Origin: Galerina marginata
Lineage: Eukaryota; Basidiomycota; Agaricomycetes; Agaricales; Galerinaceae
Assembly: GCA_023014335.1 (NCBI GenBank)
Contig: JAECYW010000005.1
Span: 3,100,001-3,164,000 of the forward strand
Reading direction: 5' to 3'
Length of the DNA: 64,000 nucleotides
The translations under genes were made by a program, and so were the position numbers. Below the pieces are notes generated by a model. The model searched no databases. It was not told the DNA's origin and worked only from the letters and a program-made list of their open reading frames with translations. Shown in pieces: positions 12,196 through 23,467 of this stretch (the stretch's first letter is position 1; every line of letters starts with the position of its first letter).

Positions 12196-12197
12196 TA
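12196..12197. repeat. TA target-site duplication, right copy
   Basis: TA directly beside the right terminus of the 1501-bp element; partner of 10693-10694. Confidence 0.8.
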
Positions 12198-12409
12198 ACG
12201 GTGGTCCCCTTTGCCTCGCTCTAGCGCTTCTCTCCGTAAACCACGTTGTTGCGAACATCAAGCCTATTACAAAAATGCCAAATGACAAGAGAATGACCAT
12301 GGCCCACAATGGATGATTGGATAGGTCGAGTTCTCTGCTCACCAGAGAAGAAGAAGGCGGTGTCGTTACAATCCTCTGAATGATCATCGATGGCGATGGC
12401 ATGTTATGA

Positions 12410-12545
12410 GCGGAAAGGGATGGTGACAAAGAAGCTAGATATGCATAATTTGAAACTGAAACCTCTCAGTATCCGCTTATGATCGCGTTTGTCAGCTCCA
12501 TTGGGCTCAACTTAAAATTCATCGCATCCAATAGGAAATGCCAAC
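12410..12545 (-). promoter_or_regulatory. Conserved upstream region of PPxY copy A
   Basis: Read on the minus strand this matches the DNA before copies B and C: a block like CTATTGGATGCG, a block like TTAAGTTGAGC, then GAGGTTTCAGTTTCAAA and finally CTCATAACAT just before the start. Conservation outside the coding frame suggests the promoter was duplicated with each gene. Confidence 0.6.
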
Positions 12546-13013
12546 TGGGAGTATTTGACAACCTGAGTGCGGGTAAACGCGAAGCAGAGTTAATGCCAGT
12601 GTTGGCAAAAGCGCAGCTTCCGTTCTAACGACCCTTCCTACAGGACTGTAAATGCTAAAACTCTACGTAATATTCGGCTTCTGTGTCTGATATAATCTTC
12701 AATGCGGCAAGGCAATTCCAACTCCCAAGTAATATATTCTTTCCCCCCTTATTTTCGACGCCTACTGACTCGAAGGATGCATCAAACTCCAAGTTGACGG
12801 ATTGGTTGGGGAGTCTTTCGTGATATTTCACCATTGTGATGCCAGCATCATAATTTCTCAAGAATACATCCAGCCAATGCCTACTTATTCTTACGCCATC
12901 ATCTAAGGAAATTTGGGACCAAGCAGAAACAACAGCATGTTACGATCAAGCAGCCTACACACAGATATAATCATATACATATTCAAAGCAGCAGTCGGAA
13001 AGCGAAATGCTTA
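12546..13013. other. Intergenic, no gene recognised
   Basis: A 68-codon open frame (12655-12861, minus) has no recognisable feature. The segment nearest 13013 is the 3' flank of the H+-ATPase gene. Confidence 0.5.
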
Positions 13014-16000
13014 CTAAACCACAGTCGAAGGACCAGCCATAGGTGCACCACTAATCGGCGCCGGACGACTCGGGTGCCTAGCAAGCGTCTGTCCAACTTG
13101 CTGCGTTTGCATGCTACTGAACCGCTTGAGTTCCTCGGGCTTCATCGCCACCTTATTCTTGAAGCCTAGCTTGCGCATCTTATTGCGGATGAATGACGTT
13201 CGGTTGGAGTAGAGCGACTCGTGGATGGAAGTGACGCGAGAAACGGTGCGTTCGAGAGGAGGGCCGGCTCGTTGCTTCCTTAGACGCCTCTCGCGCAGAT
13301 GCCGTATAATTGTTGCTCTCATGGCGAACTTGATCCAGTCGAGAGGGACGAACCAGATAATATTCTGAACGGACCAGGAAAGGTTGACGAGGTTAATAGC
13401 CGAACGCAAAATAGATGAAAGAAAGGCATACCCAGACCCAAATAATGCCAATCCAACCGCCAGATATGGAGTGAATCTGCGTGAAGCCCCAGTCTGCGTA
13501 CGCCGCGATAATAGATGAAATAAGTTGGGCGATACAGAATGCAAGCAGCAGAGCGATGGACGGCCGTTCCATAAAGAAGAATCCATGAGCGCGCGTCACA
13601 AAAATCAGCGCCTGGGAAATGATAGCGACTTGAAGATATGCGATCATGTGTAGCTGAGGATCGTTCCTGTCGACGCGACCCGGATTGCTGAGTCGAACGC
13701 CGAATCTGTCCTGGAAGAAAGTCGTCTCCACAATAATGACAATCAAAGCGACGCTGTATAGAGGGGCTCATCAGTAAGTCAATGATAAACAGGAAAGGAG
13801 CAAGGACGAACGTGGAAGCTGTCAAGAAAATCCCATATGCGATGGCATAGGAAAAGATTTCAGCAAGATCCCAAGCATCAGGAGTATTCGAAGGAAGCAC
13901 TCGGTCAAGAGAAAGCGTCATAATCGTGCCGTCGTTTAACAAAGCAATGACTAGGATCATGAAGGGAGGAAAGTCAAACTTGTAGGTAAAAGCCAAAACA
14001 GCGAAAGCGACGACGATACGAATAGTCACAGCGCAGGCGTAGATGGCGTAGTTCCGCATGCGCTGGAAGATGATGCGCGACTGGCGGATGGCATGCACGA
14101 TGGTAGAGAGACCGGGTTCCGTGAGGACGATATCAGCAGCACCTCGGGCGGCGTCGGTGGCTCCTTCGACGGCGATTCCGACATTGGCACGGGACAGAGC
14201 AGGAGCGTCGTTCGCACCGTCGCCAGTCATAGCCACCAGATGTCCTAAGGCTTGAAGACGCTTGACGATTTCGTACTTGTGCTCCGGGAACACTCCAGCG
14301 AACCCGTCGGCGTCCAGGATCATTTCATCGATATTGGCATGCTTGCTACCAGGAGGCGGTCCCTCTTTCAACACCTTGGCGGGGTACATGTGGTCACCCA
14401 ACCCGAGACGACGACCTGTTTCCTTTGCGATGGCAAGTTGGTCGCCGGTGGCCATCTTGACTTTGACTCCGAGAGCAACAGCGTCATCGATGGTCTGCTT
14501 GGTATCCTCGCGAGGCGGGTCGAAGATGGCCAAAAGTCCAACGAGCTCGAATCCGTAGCCTTCTGCAGCTGGGTCATCCCCGGGAAGCTCTTCGTATGCA
14601 ACAGCCAGGGCTCGGAGACCGCGAGTTGCGTATTCTTCGACGTCTTGTTCAAGCCGTTCTTCGAGCTCCTCCGTTTTATTCCTGGTGCAGTGTTCGATGA
14701 TGATACCTGTCATGCCCTTGGTGACGCGTTTTAGCTGCCCAGTAGCTTCGTCACGGTAAGTAATCTCAGTACGCTTGTCCACTGGATTGAAAGGCTTAAA
14801 GTCGAGCAGCTTGATACCGGCTCGGGCATGACTGGGGTCGTCTAGAGCTTGAACCGTGGCCATATCAATAGCATCCTGATTCTCCGTGCGTGACGCGTAC
14901 GCCGCGAGTTTTATCACCTCTTGCGGGCTAAAGTGGCTGTAAGTCCTAATCGTGTCGCGGTCGATAGTGAGCTTGTTCGTCGTCAGAGTCCCCGTCTTGT
15001 CGGAACAAAGAATGGTGACACCAGCCAGCTCTTCGATGGCGGTGATGCGAGTGACGATGGCCTTGTACTTCGCGAGTTGGGTGGCTCCGACAGCGAGGGT
15101 GACCGACAAGACAGTGGGCATAGCGATGGGGATCCCACCGATCAAGAGGACGAGAATGTTGTTCAAACCACGACGATATTGGAACCTGAAGCCTGCATAG
15201 AGGACGAAGATCTCTGCGATGACGAAGATGGCGATGGTAATGAGGCAAAAGGAGCCAATTTGCGCCAGAATCTTCTGCAAATGCCCCGTGGTATCATCAT
15301 CCTGCCCGACGAGGGAGGCGGCGCGTCCAAAGAAAGTGTTCGCGCCAGTGGAGATGACCACGCCCTCGGCTTCACCCTGTTTGCAAGTTGATCCGCTTCA
15401 GGTCCGCCATCAGCATAGCATGACGCCAACAGGAGCCGAGCCGAACTCACGAAAAACATTGATCTCCAACTTTCTTGGACTGTGGAAGGGACTCGCCAGT
15501 GAGCGCTGCTTGATCGATGGAAACGTTGATAGCTTCTGTCAGTCGAGCATCTGCTGGAACAATGTCGCCAATTTTGAAGGAGATCATGTCTCCAGGAACG
15601 AGGATGGCCGATTCGATTTCGGTCCATTGGCCGTCGCGCTTAACTTTGGCCCTGGGGGCGAGCGCTTCCATGAGTGCTTTGACGGCGTTACCGGCGTTGT
15701 GTTCTTCGTAAAATCCGATAGCAGAGTTGAGGAAGAGAAGCAGAATGATACCGCAAAAATCTTCCCAGTCGGGAGGCGATCCTTGCCCGTTTGAGAGGAT
15801 GATGGCGACGACGGCCGCAGCTTCCATGACCCAGGACAAAGGGTTCCACATAAAACTCAGAAACTGGAAGAGGAATCGTTAATTAAATCATAGAGATGAT
15901 ATCGTGTACCTTACCTGCAAAATCGGATTTTGTGCCTTGTCTTCGAGCTTATTTGGACCAAAGAGCTCGAGACGACGATGAGCCTCTTCACTGCTCAGAC

Positions 16001-16533
16001 CATTCTCGTTACACTGTAAGAGCTGGAAGACGTCCTCGAGGGTAATTGTCTCCAGATCGACCTTCTCCTTGTCGTATAAATCCTCGGCTCGCAATTGAAT
16101 CTAACAAGAGAATCAGTTTTCGAGGCCCAAGTTAAGAGAACGCCTAGGACTTGCCTGCGACATATCGACATTGGCATCTAAAAGGTCAGAATTAATACTC
16201 GTCGAAGAAAACATGATTCAAATCCATACGTGTAGCTTGATGCTCCTCCCCCATTTCCTTGTACTCCCGCTTCTTCTTCTCGTCTTGAATCTCTGGAGAA
16301 ACCGCCTTTTCCGATACCTGAGCTTTCTCTATTGGCGGGGCATTCTCGACGGCAGTGGCTTTCTCTGCTGGAGGAGCATTTTCAACAGGGCTCGCATTCA
16401 CCGGTGGTAGGGAGTTATCGACTGTGCTGACATTCTCCGCTGGCAGAGGATGATTGCCTGTACTGGGTTCATTAGCGGAATATGTCGGTAGCCCTTCGCT
16501 AGGCTTCCTGCTTGTCTCGCCGTTCGAGCTCAT
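13014..16533 (-). CDS. PMA1: Plasma-membrane H+-ATPase (P3A P-type)
   Basis: Pumps protons out of the cell using ATP and sets the membrane potential that drives nutrient uptake. Seven exons: 16533-16230, 16177-16155, 16100-15915, 15863-15451, 15395-13812, 13753-13432, 13364-13014, giving 1060 residues in consistent phase. Visible motifs: EEHQ and [13 protein letters not shown] before the first membrane hairpin, LTGES (actuator), [16 protein letters not shown] (M4), the phosphorylation site CSDKTGTLT with Asp at about 441, and [12 protein letters not shown] in the hinge. The C-terminal tail is [15 protein letters not shown]. The acidic N-terminus is about 60 residues longer than in yeast and contains imperfect repeats of ENAPPxEKA. 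Intron 2 starts with GC (16154-16153) rather than GT. Every catalytic block is intact, so this is a working housekeeping gene. Confidence 0.97.
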
Positions 16534-17986
16534 GAGCCGTCGATGGTGCGGTGCCCTGGTGGGACTTTTTTGGAAACGAAAAGGGGCGATATGAAGTTGG
16601 GCAGGAGAGGGGCGAACAATTCAATACCACATTCTTATCCAGTCTGATTCAAAACGATCAAGACTAGAGACATTCGGAAATGGACTGTTATCTGCATGAC
16701 ATTTACCCTCGTTTTTGGTTCTGAACTTGGGCGTTGCGCATTTTCATCCTAGTGTTTCATGCATAAAATTCCGGAAGATATGTTTGAGAGTCTGATTCGT
16801 CTAATCGATGGGCGTCGAGGAAGGAGCCTTGGCTCAAGGTTGTAGGTGCCTAAAATTAGATGAAGCCCTCGAATTTCATACTCCGAACAGTTCCGGTTCT
16901 TAATACCTCCATTTGGACGGCGCGTCCATATCGCGCCTTGCTTTTCGTTTCATCAGCGTTGTTACTCCACTGACAGGGTAATTTTACAGTTTTGGTATTG
17001 AAATGCGATAACAGGTACATCAAGTTGGAGGATCGGATAAAGGCTTCTAGTCTGGATCAAATTAAGCGCCTGTGTAAGGACATGGAGATAGATAACAGAA
17101 GTATACGAAGTTATTACGAACCAATAATCCGACGCGATTCAGCCCAAGCGCTCAGCACACCTCCGGACTCCGGATCGTCACCTCGCCAGTCTCGCAGAGC
17201 AAACCAGGTTGACGCACATCCTTCCCTGCTTGGGTTGTACTTATTGCCGAGAAATCTGGGTGCTTTCTCCCTGTCGTTTATTTATCCAGGTTGATGAGTG
17301 ATTAGGATTTGGCGAGAGATCAACGACAAGCATTGGAAACCCAAAATACGAATATTAATATAGTATTTCAAGATAAATATAGCGATTATTTCAATGCCAA
17401 AGGAGCGATGTAAAGCAAGTATATAGCTGAGCTGATGTAAAGCGTTGGGCAAGGCCATACTCTCTGAAATTCTAGGTCTAGGCTCATGCTATAATGTTGA
17501 GACAAATAATGGTCACCGGAAAACACCTGAAGCTCAAGAAAATTGGTCATTTATACAAAGAGAGGCGCTTAACGTACTAGGTTTTAGTGGTGCCAAGGAT
17601 CTTCATAATCAAAGTCAAAATTAACTGGAATGGGAAAGCCGTAAACCCTTTGAACTAGATCTTCGATTTACTAATCAGTGAATATATTACCGAGCCCTTA
17701 TGCAGTTTTATTGTGGAAATATCATTGACGACATTGCTCTTCAGTGCTAAAATATACCTCAATTTTTATGGAAAGTACCTTCATGCGGTGTGAATATTGC
17801 CAACAGTTGTAAATATATACCGTTTCCACCTAGGCTCGCACTCGTGTCGGATAATCTGAATAGTCACACCATAGGAGGATGAAGGCGCTTCAGTTGACGC
17901 TATAACGTACTTGATTAAACAATGAAATACTGTAACTATTACTTTCCTCCGCATTCCCGCCCCTCCTAGTTCTTCTACTGCTACTA
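16534..17986. other. Intergenic, no gene recognised
   Basis: Divergent flank of the H+-ATPase gene plus unassigned sequence. A 100-codon plus-strand frame at 16992-17294 has no domain and no supporting splice context. The promoter of the H+-ATPase gene should lie within the first few hundred bases. Confidence 0.5.
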
Positions 17987-18586
17987 CTACTGCTGCTGTT
18001 GTTGTGACAATAATGACGCGGACGACGACGTACTAGTACTGGGAGTTCCAGTCGAAGGACCAGTTCCGAAATTAAATTTCGCAAAAGGTTCTTGAGGCGG
18101 GCTTGGGATTTTGACTTTAGGTGCTTTCACAGGTTTCACTGGTCCGGGTCGTTGTTGGACAATGTCATTCAATTGACCAGTAGACTTGGGCAGCATCCAG
18201 ATGGCAGATGTAACCACCGACGATGTCCCGCCAGTGCGCAGGTTGTCCAGCTCGGTATCGATGCTCTTCTCCAAGGTAATCTTCTCGGCAGCCCACTTTG
18301 TCTTCTCCTCTTTCCAGCTCTCTTGTTCCTTTCTCATCCAGATGCGCATGACCTCCTTGCGAAGTGCGACGGCCTTCCTGGCTTCGAGCTCCGCTTTCTC
18401 CTTAAGCCATTGCCACCCGTCCTTCTCAAATTCGCGCCTCTTCTTTTCGTGCTCCGATAATTCATCTCCAAGGTTGTCTCGTACCCATTTCATCCTGTCG
18501 TCTTCCGGAATGCCAGAGAAATACTGGGAATTGGTAGCTATATAGTGCTTTAATGACGCGTCTTCAGGTGGTTCTGGGTTTTCCAT
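17987..18586 (-). CDS. Hypothetical charged coiled-coil protein, 199 residues
   Basis: Single-exon frame starting at ATG 18586. Residues 1-50 are acidic with an aromatic patch. Residues about 45-125 are a dense Glu/Lys/Arg/Trp heptad-like stretch (EKKRREFEKDGWQWLKEKAEL and following) that should form a coiled coil. Residues 130-185 are Pro/Lys-rich, then Ser/Thr-rich, ending in a short polyglutamine run. There is no signal peptide, membrane segment or catalytic motif. It lies between the H+-ATPase and DHTKD1-like genes on the same strand. I do not recognise the family. It counts as a real gene because of its length, consistent composition and lack of internal stops; an additional 5' or 3' exon is possible. 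Confidence 0.6.
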   Translation of the reverse strand: MENPEPPEDASLKHYIATNSQYFSGIPEDDRMKWVRDNLGDELSEHEKKRREFEKDGWQWLKEKAELEARKAVALRKEVMRIWMRKEQESWKEEKTKWAAEKITLEKSIDTELDNLRTGGTSSVVTSAIWMLPKSTGQLNDIVQQRPGPVKPVKAPKVKIPSPPQEPFAKFNFGTGPSTGTPSTSTSSSASLLSQQQQQ

Positions 18587-19225
18587 CGTCAGTTGGGGAA
18601 ACGTTGATATTGGTTTGGTTTACCTGAATCATGCCCATCCAGTACTTCCTGTGTCGTTGTTCCCCTATTATTGGCAAGTGGGGGAATGGAAGGGGTGAAT
18701 GAGAATGAAAGTGTGCTCGGAGGTGTCTTTGTCTATGAAGTTTAAAGGAAGGTCAAAGTCAATTATGCAAAGAAAAACCGAGTGTGCCTACATTGGGTTC
18801 CATAGGTGGCCTGAAGGGAAAGAAACTCATCGTCACTGACACTGCTCAAAAGAACGTTGATGGTTGCGAACAAAGGAAAACAGAAAATTCCCAGAGACCG
18901 CCTGTCAATTGGTAAAGTCCGCTAAGGCCGTTCCCCAGGAGGATTGAGCGTCCAGCTCAGTATTGGATGACTTCCCGTAGGATTTTGATACAATCAGCCA
19001 CAAATGAATCATGATCACATACTGTACAAAGCTGACAGAAAGACAAACGATAAGTAATGCTACCACAGATCGATAGAGACACACAGCCGTAATGATCCAG
19101 ACTCATGTATGCCAGGGCCAGTCGCAGCGCAGTGTCGCTGGGTCGGCGTGTTCGATGGCGATGGGTTATGTACACCAAGTTCCACTCCGAGAGTCCGAGT
19201 ATCTCCACAACGCTTTTGCATTTAA
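18587..19225. other. Intergenic, no gene recognised
   Basis: Space between the coiled-coil gene and the 3' end of the DHTKD1-like gene. Contains only short unassigned open frames. Confidence 0.5.
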
Positions 19226-22200
19226 TCACAACCCCAAGAACGGAGCCTCCACGACCGCCCGCTGCTGCGCCTGATACAACTTGCCCACACCAGGCGCAGG
19301 CAACGCGCTCTCTTTCCGCCCCATATAAACCACCTCTTTCTCGCCTCTACCCATCTTCCGAAGCACCGACCCAATTCGTCCAGAAACATGCGTAAAAGCA
19401 CCCTGGTTCCTCGGCTCCTCCTGGAGCCACGCGAACTCCTCCGCATGGGAGTACTGCTGTAACACTTCCTCGAGCTGCTGGAATGGGAATGGCGCAAGCT
19501 CTTCGATGCGGACGAAGGCGACGGAGTCGTCCAGTCTGCGCGCTTGACGTTCTTTGATCAGTTCGTAGTAGATCTTGCCAGAGAGCATGACGACTCTCGT
19601 GGCCTTCGCTTTGTCTGTTAATGGGTCGGCGAGGACGGGCTTGAAGTGGGTACCCGACTCGATATCAGCCATTGTCGAAGAGGCAGCCTGATATAAACAT
19701 CACTTCAGTTTGGATGGGCTGAGCTTTAGAAGAGAATAACATACAGATAACCGGAGGAGCCCTTTCGGGCCTGCGATTACTAATGGCTTTCTATAATTTC
19801 GGCAGATCTGCCTCCTCAAAAGGTGGAAATATTGAGCAGGCGTCGTTGGGAATGCAACATGCATATTGATATTAGTCGGCTCGGAATTCACATCATAACG
19901 ATCATTGGTCAGCTAGACAATTGAAGAGAAAACAATCAACAAGGAACATCATTCGCGAAGACAGACCAACCTGGAGCATCCTCTCAATCCGTGAAGACGA
20001 GTGTTCGGGTCCAGCACCGTCAAGCCCATGAGGAAGCATCAAGACGATACCGCTTTGCCTAAGCCACTTTGCTAGAATCACCGTGTCAATCGTTGCCTTG
20101 GCTGGCACGTAAAAGAACCGATGACTTACTCTCTGAGGAGGAGATGAAAGTGTCGATGATAACCTGCACAAAGAAACCATGAGTACAAGCCCAAACGGAT
20201 TGCGAAGAAGAATTACCTGAGCGCCGTTGAAGAAGTCGCCAAACTACAAGAGTACTAGTCAGTCGCAACACCGAAAGTAAAAACGGCGAATGTACCTGGG
20301 CTTCCCAAATGGGCAAAAGATTGGGTCTTTCCCAACTAGCACCATATTCGAACTAAACTCCAAAATAGGCGTCAGCAATCAACGTCGACCGAGTGACCAG
20401 AAACACGCACACCAAGTACAGCCATCTCGCTCAACGAACCTACCCAAACCACAGCCTCCATCAGTCAAGTCCAAAGAAACGAGACCGACTAGGAAAAAAA
20501 ACGAACTATTCGCCAACTCCAGCTTCCCATCCGCCTTCAGCTCATCATTCAGCGGCACCATCACACCCTCCGTCTTCTGGTTGACCAACATCGCGTGTCG
20601 GTGGCTGAACGTCCCCCGCCCGACGTCTTGTCCGGATATGCGCACGTCGGTACCTTCGAGCATGACCGAGCCGAATGCGAGAGCCTACAAGACAAAGAAG
20701 AGTGTGAGGTCAAGTGATTGAACGAACACCAAGAGATGATGGCAAAGAGCTTACCTCGGCAGTGGCGAAATCAATCCCCTTCCCAGACTCGATGCTCTGG
20801 AGCCTATTCTTGACATGCCGATGCAGCTTCGGATGGATCTCCTACAAAACCCAATCAGAACTTAATCCACCCCCCCTAAAACTCAGAAAAACTCACAAAT
20901 CCTTCAGGAACAGCCACACTCGCCCTCCCAATCCTATCCAACACTGCCCTATTCACACCCGTCGCAGGATCATGCACAGCCGCGTCGCTCGCAGGCCACA
21001 CTATCCCGTTCCACTGCTCCTGCAGCATCGACGCGGAGGGCACGTATGTCGCGGTTTTGGCGAGCTCAGCTTCAAGGTGGGATTTGTATGCGGTGCGGAC
21101 GGCGGTGGTTTCTTGGTGTGTTAGGACCTCCTCTGCCTGTGTGGGTGTGTTGTTGAGTGGGTAAATGCGCAACGGAAGGAAGAGAGACATACGATGAGTT
21201 TCTGCTCGTACAGTTGAGGCACCGACTTTCGGGCTGCGATTTGTTCGTACATTAGCGGGCTGGTGATACCAGGCAGGTCCAGTTCGTTGTGTCTTCATTA
21301 AACCAATAGGTCGTAAGCTCGAAGTGAAGATCTGTCAAGCAGGAAGTCAGTACTTACCCCCTAAGCAATGAAATAATATTAGTCAGATTTATGAACAATA
21401 AAAAAGAGGAACTGGGAAATGGAAACATACCATCGTCTGTACACCAATAGATCCACGATGATATCCTTCCTGAAATAATTTCGATACCTAAACGCGATAT
21501 CCATCGCTTTGGCAACATCTGCAATTCAAAAAGTCTAGAAAATTTAAGAAGAGCAAAATAACAAATGCCTACCTTCTGGATGATCGCCATTAACATGTAA
21601 AATTGGCGTGTTGATCATCTTCCCGACGTCCGAGCAGTATAGAGAGGACCTGGCGTTTGAGGCGGGCGTGGTATATCCGATGCTACAAAACAAAAGTAGT
21701 CAATCAGCAGGTTTGCTACTGTCTCAAGGTTTAGAGTAGACGTTACTTGTTACTGCGAAGAAAATAAGTTCGAAGTAACAAAAAAGGCCGTTGAGATGAC
21801 TTACTCAACGACTAAATGAACGCTTCCTCCACTAGTAAAATGCGGCAGATTACCTGTTTATTAACACCGTCAGTCCTTCCATCCTCCACTTCCAGACAAG
21901 AAAAAGCATCAATGCCGACATACTGAGCCCAAAACTCTCCATCACGACGCCTTGGCCAGCAAAGCTCGCATCGCCGTGCAGCTGCACGCAGAGCACGCGA
22001 TCGCCAAGCTTGCAGTCCGCAGGAGATGTCTTGAGCAGCGCGAACTGCTTTGCCCGTGTTTTTCCGAGGGCTACAGGGTTGACGGCCTCTGAAAAATGAA
22101 TGAATGGTTGGAAGGGATGAGGAATCAAAGATAGAACGACTTACCGAGGTGAGAAGGGTTAGGGAGGAGAGAAACTTTCAGTGGATGCGGAGCGCCAGGG

Positions 22201-23467
22201 TAAGTCAATGACGGAGAAGCAACTACAAGGCCAGCTCGTCGTCAGTATTTGCCTATGTCGACTTTTTTTTGAAGAATTAGACGAACCTAAATGGCTGAGC
22301 ACGTCGCCCTCCGCGCCAAGCTCCTCGGGAATCTCGTACCCGCCTTTGATCTTGTGGAACATGGCAGCAGGCGAGTACTGGAGGATGTCGGTCAGCAGGT
22401 TGAGGCGACCTCTGTGGGGCATAGCTGTAAAGGAATTAGTAAAGAATTTATATTTATGAAGAGAAAGAATGTACCAAGGACGATGTGTTGGACCCCAGCT
22501 GGATAGATTGGGGATTTAGATCGTGTGGTACCGAATATGAAGGAATATATGAACCTTACCTTGAGAGGCGGCTGAGAAAAGAGAGTCGAGAGCGGGAAGC
22601 ATCGACTCGCCGCCCTCCAGTCCGTACTGCACATTGCGAAGCGAAAAATCAGCAACCTGGCCAGGATGTACGCGTGCAAATTTAACTGACGCGTTTCAGG
22701 TTCGGAAACTTGAGCTGTAAAAAGTTGTCGAACACCTCACTCCGTGCAAGGAGCTCGTGTATGCGTCTCTTCTTGGCCTCGTCAATCTGAACGAGAGGAG
22801 TATCTTCCGGAGACGGCAGAGATTGGGATTCAAGGAGGTGCGAGAACCACAAGCGCTCCGTCTTTGACGGAGAGTGCATATACTGAACAATCGAACAAAA
22901 ATTAGCACCCGAAAGATAAACAAAAGAAAAAAACATACCTCATACGCGATATTCCCAACATAAACCCGCCTCAAGTGCTCCCTAATCTGCCTCAAGCTCC
23001 ACAACTCCTCGCCATCCGACTCCCCGACGCGTTTCGTCCACAGTATCCCGTCTACGTTATACAGTTCCTCTTCATCCTCCAGTCCGTACCTCTCTGGCGA
23101 AAGCGCGGCGACTTCCTCACGGTGGATGAGGTCGAGGGGGTCGATCCGGGCAGCGCGGTGGCCGTGCGTACGCATGGAGTCTACAAATCGCAGGAGGGGC
23201 GCGTTTTCGGCGCGGTTTTGCAGCTGGGTGCGGGTGTCTAAATTGATAGAAGGGTTTTGAGAAATATGGACACAAGGTGTACCAGGGTGAAGGGGACTTA
23301 CAGTCTGGAAAGACGTATCCTTGGGGTTTGCGAAACCCAAAGGACTCGTCGTGGTACATACGACGCGTCATAAGAGTCGATGCCCTTCCTGAGTGGATGC
23401 AGCCATTGTGCAACCCAGATCCCAGAGACAAAAAACGTCCGTGCAAGATAAGCTTGCCGCCTCTCAT
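19226..23467 (-). CDS. DHTKD1: 2-oxoadipate dehydrogenase E1 (DHTKD1-like), mitochondrial
   Basis: Thiamine-diphosphate E1 that decarboxylates 2-oxoadipate (lysine/tryptophan breakdown) in the mitochondrial matrix. It has 24 exons, 955 residues and consistent phase: 23467-23302, 23237-22939, 22882-22691, 22626-22560, 22498-22475, 22424-22287, 22222-22145, 22088-21924, 21853-21805, 21752-21747, 21682-21573, 21518-21431, 21360-21358, 21292-21193, 21136-20897, 20841-20755, 20684-20507, 20439-20411, 20352-20296, 20243-20217, 20163-20130, 20071-19971, 19912-19745, 19687-19226. The N-terminus is basic and looks like a mitochondrial presequence, followed by [11 protein letters not shown]. Blocks seen: [133 protein letters not shown]. 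The spacing and GYEIPEE-type region fit DHTKD1 better than classical 2-oxoglutarate dehydrogenase. The cofactor loop reads DNNIGYTT where relatives usually have NNQxGYTT. Confidence 0.93.
21358..21360 (-). other. 3-nt micro-exon (GGG) of the DHTKD1-like gene
   Basis: The minus strand reads TTAG, then GGG, then GTAAGT. The upstream exon ends TG (21431) and the downstream exon begins ACACAAC (21292). Only with these three bases included is the invariant WGHNELD motif restored in phase. The flanking introns are about 70 and 65 nt and have normal GT..AG ends and branch-like CTGAC/CTAAT sequences. Confidence 0.8.
21747..21752 (-). other. 6-nt micro-exon (TAACAA) of the DHTKD1-like gene
   Basis: Flanked by TTCGCAG on one side and GTAACG on the other. 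It joins GTCGTTGA (ending 21805) to CATCGGATATACC (starting 21682), giving VVDNNIGYTT in phase. The first of these Asn residues and part of the second come from this exon. Confidence 0.75.

Larger units (their letters stand above)
10225..12387 (-). pseudogene. PPxY single-pass membrane protein, copy A, split by a transposon
   Basis: Third member of the family represented by the intact genes at 41153-41839 and 45714-46355. The N-terminal half (12387 down to 12198) encodes the Ser/Thr-rich start and a TM segment (HPLWAMVILLSFGIFVIGLM) followed by a basic RSARARQRG stretch. The C-terminal half (10692 down to about 10225) carries DDQQHAPD, a PPPAY motif and the conserved LYGVPAA and PRRDR blocks. 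A 1501-bp element with a TA duplication separates them. Removing the element and one TA restores the reading phase across the junction. Independently, one extra G in the run near 10253-10255, relative to copy C, shifts the frame near the C-terminus. With two lesions this copy cannot make the full protein. Its promoter region still matches copies B and C. Confidence 0.85.

Noticed and set aside
19226..23467. Classical 2-oxoglutarate dehydrogenase E1
   Set aside because: The N-terminal [11 protein letters not shown] block, the short segment before [11 protein letters not shown], and the length of 955 residues fit DHTKD1-type enzymes better; the classical enzyme has a different, longer N-terminus.
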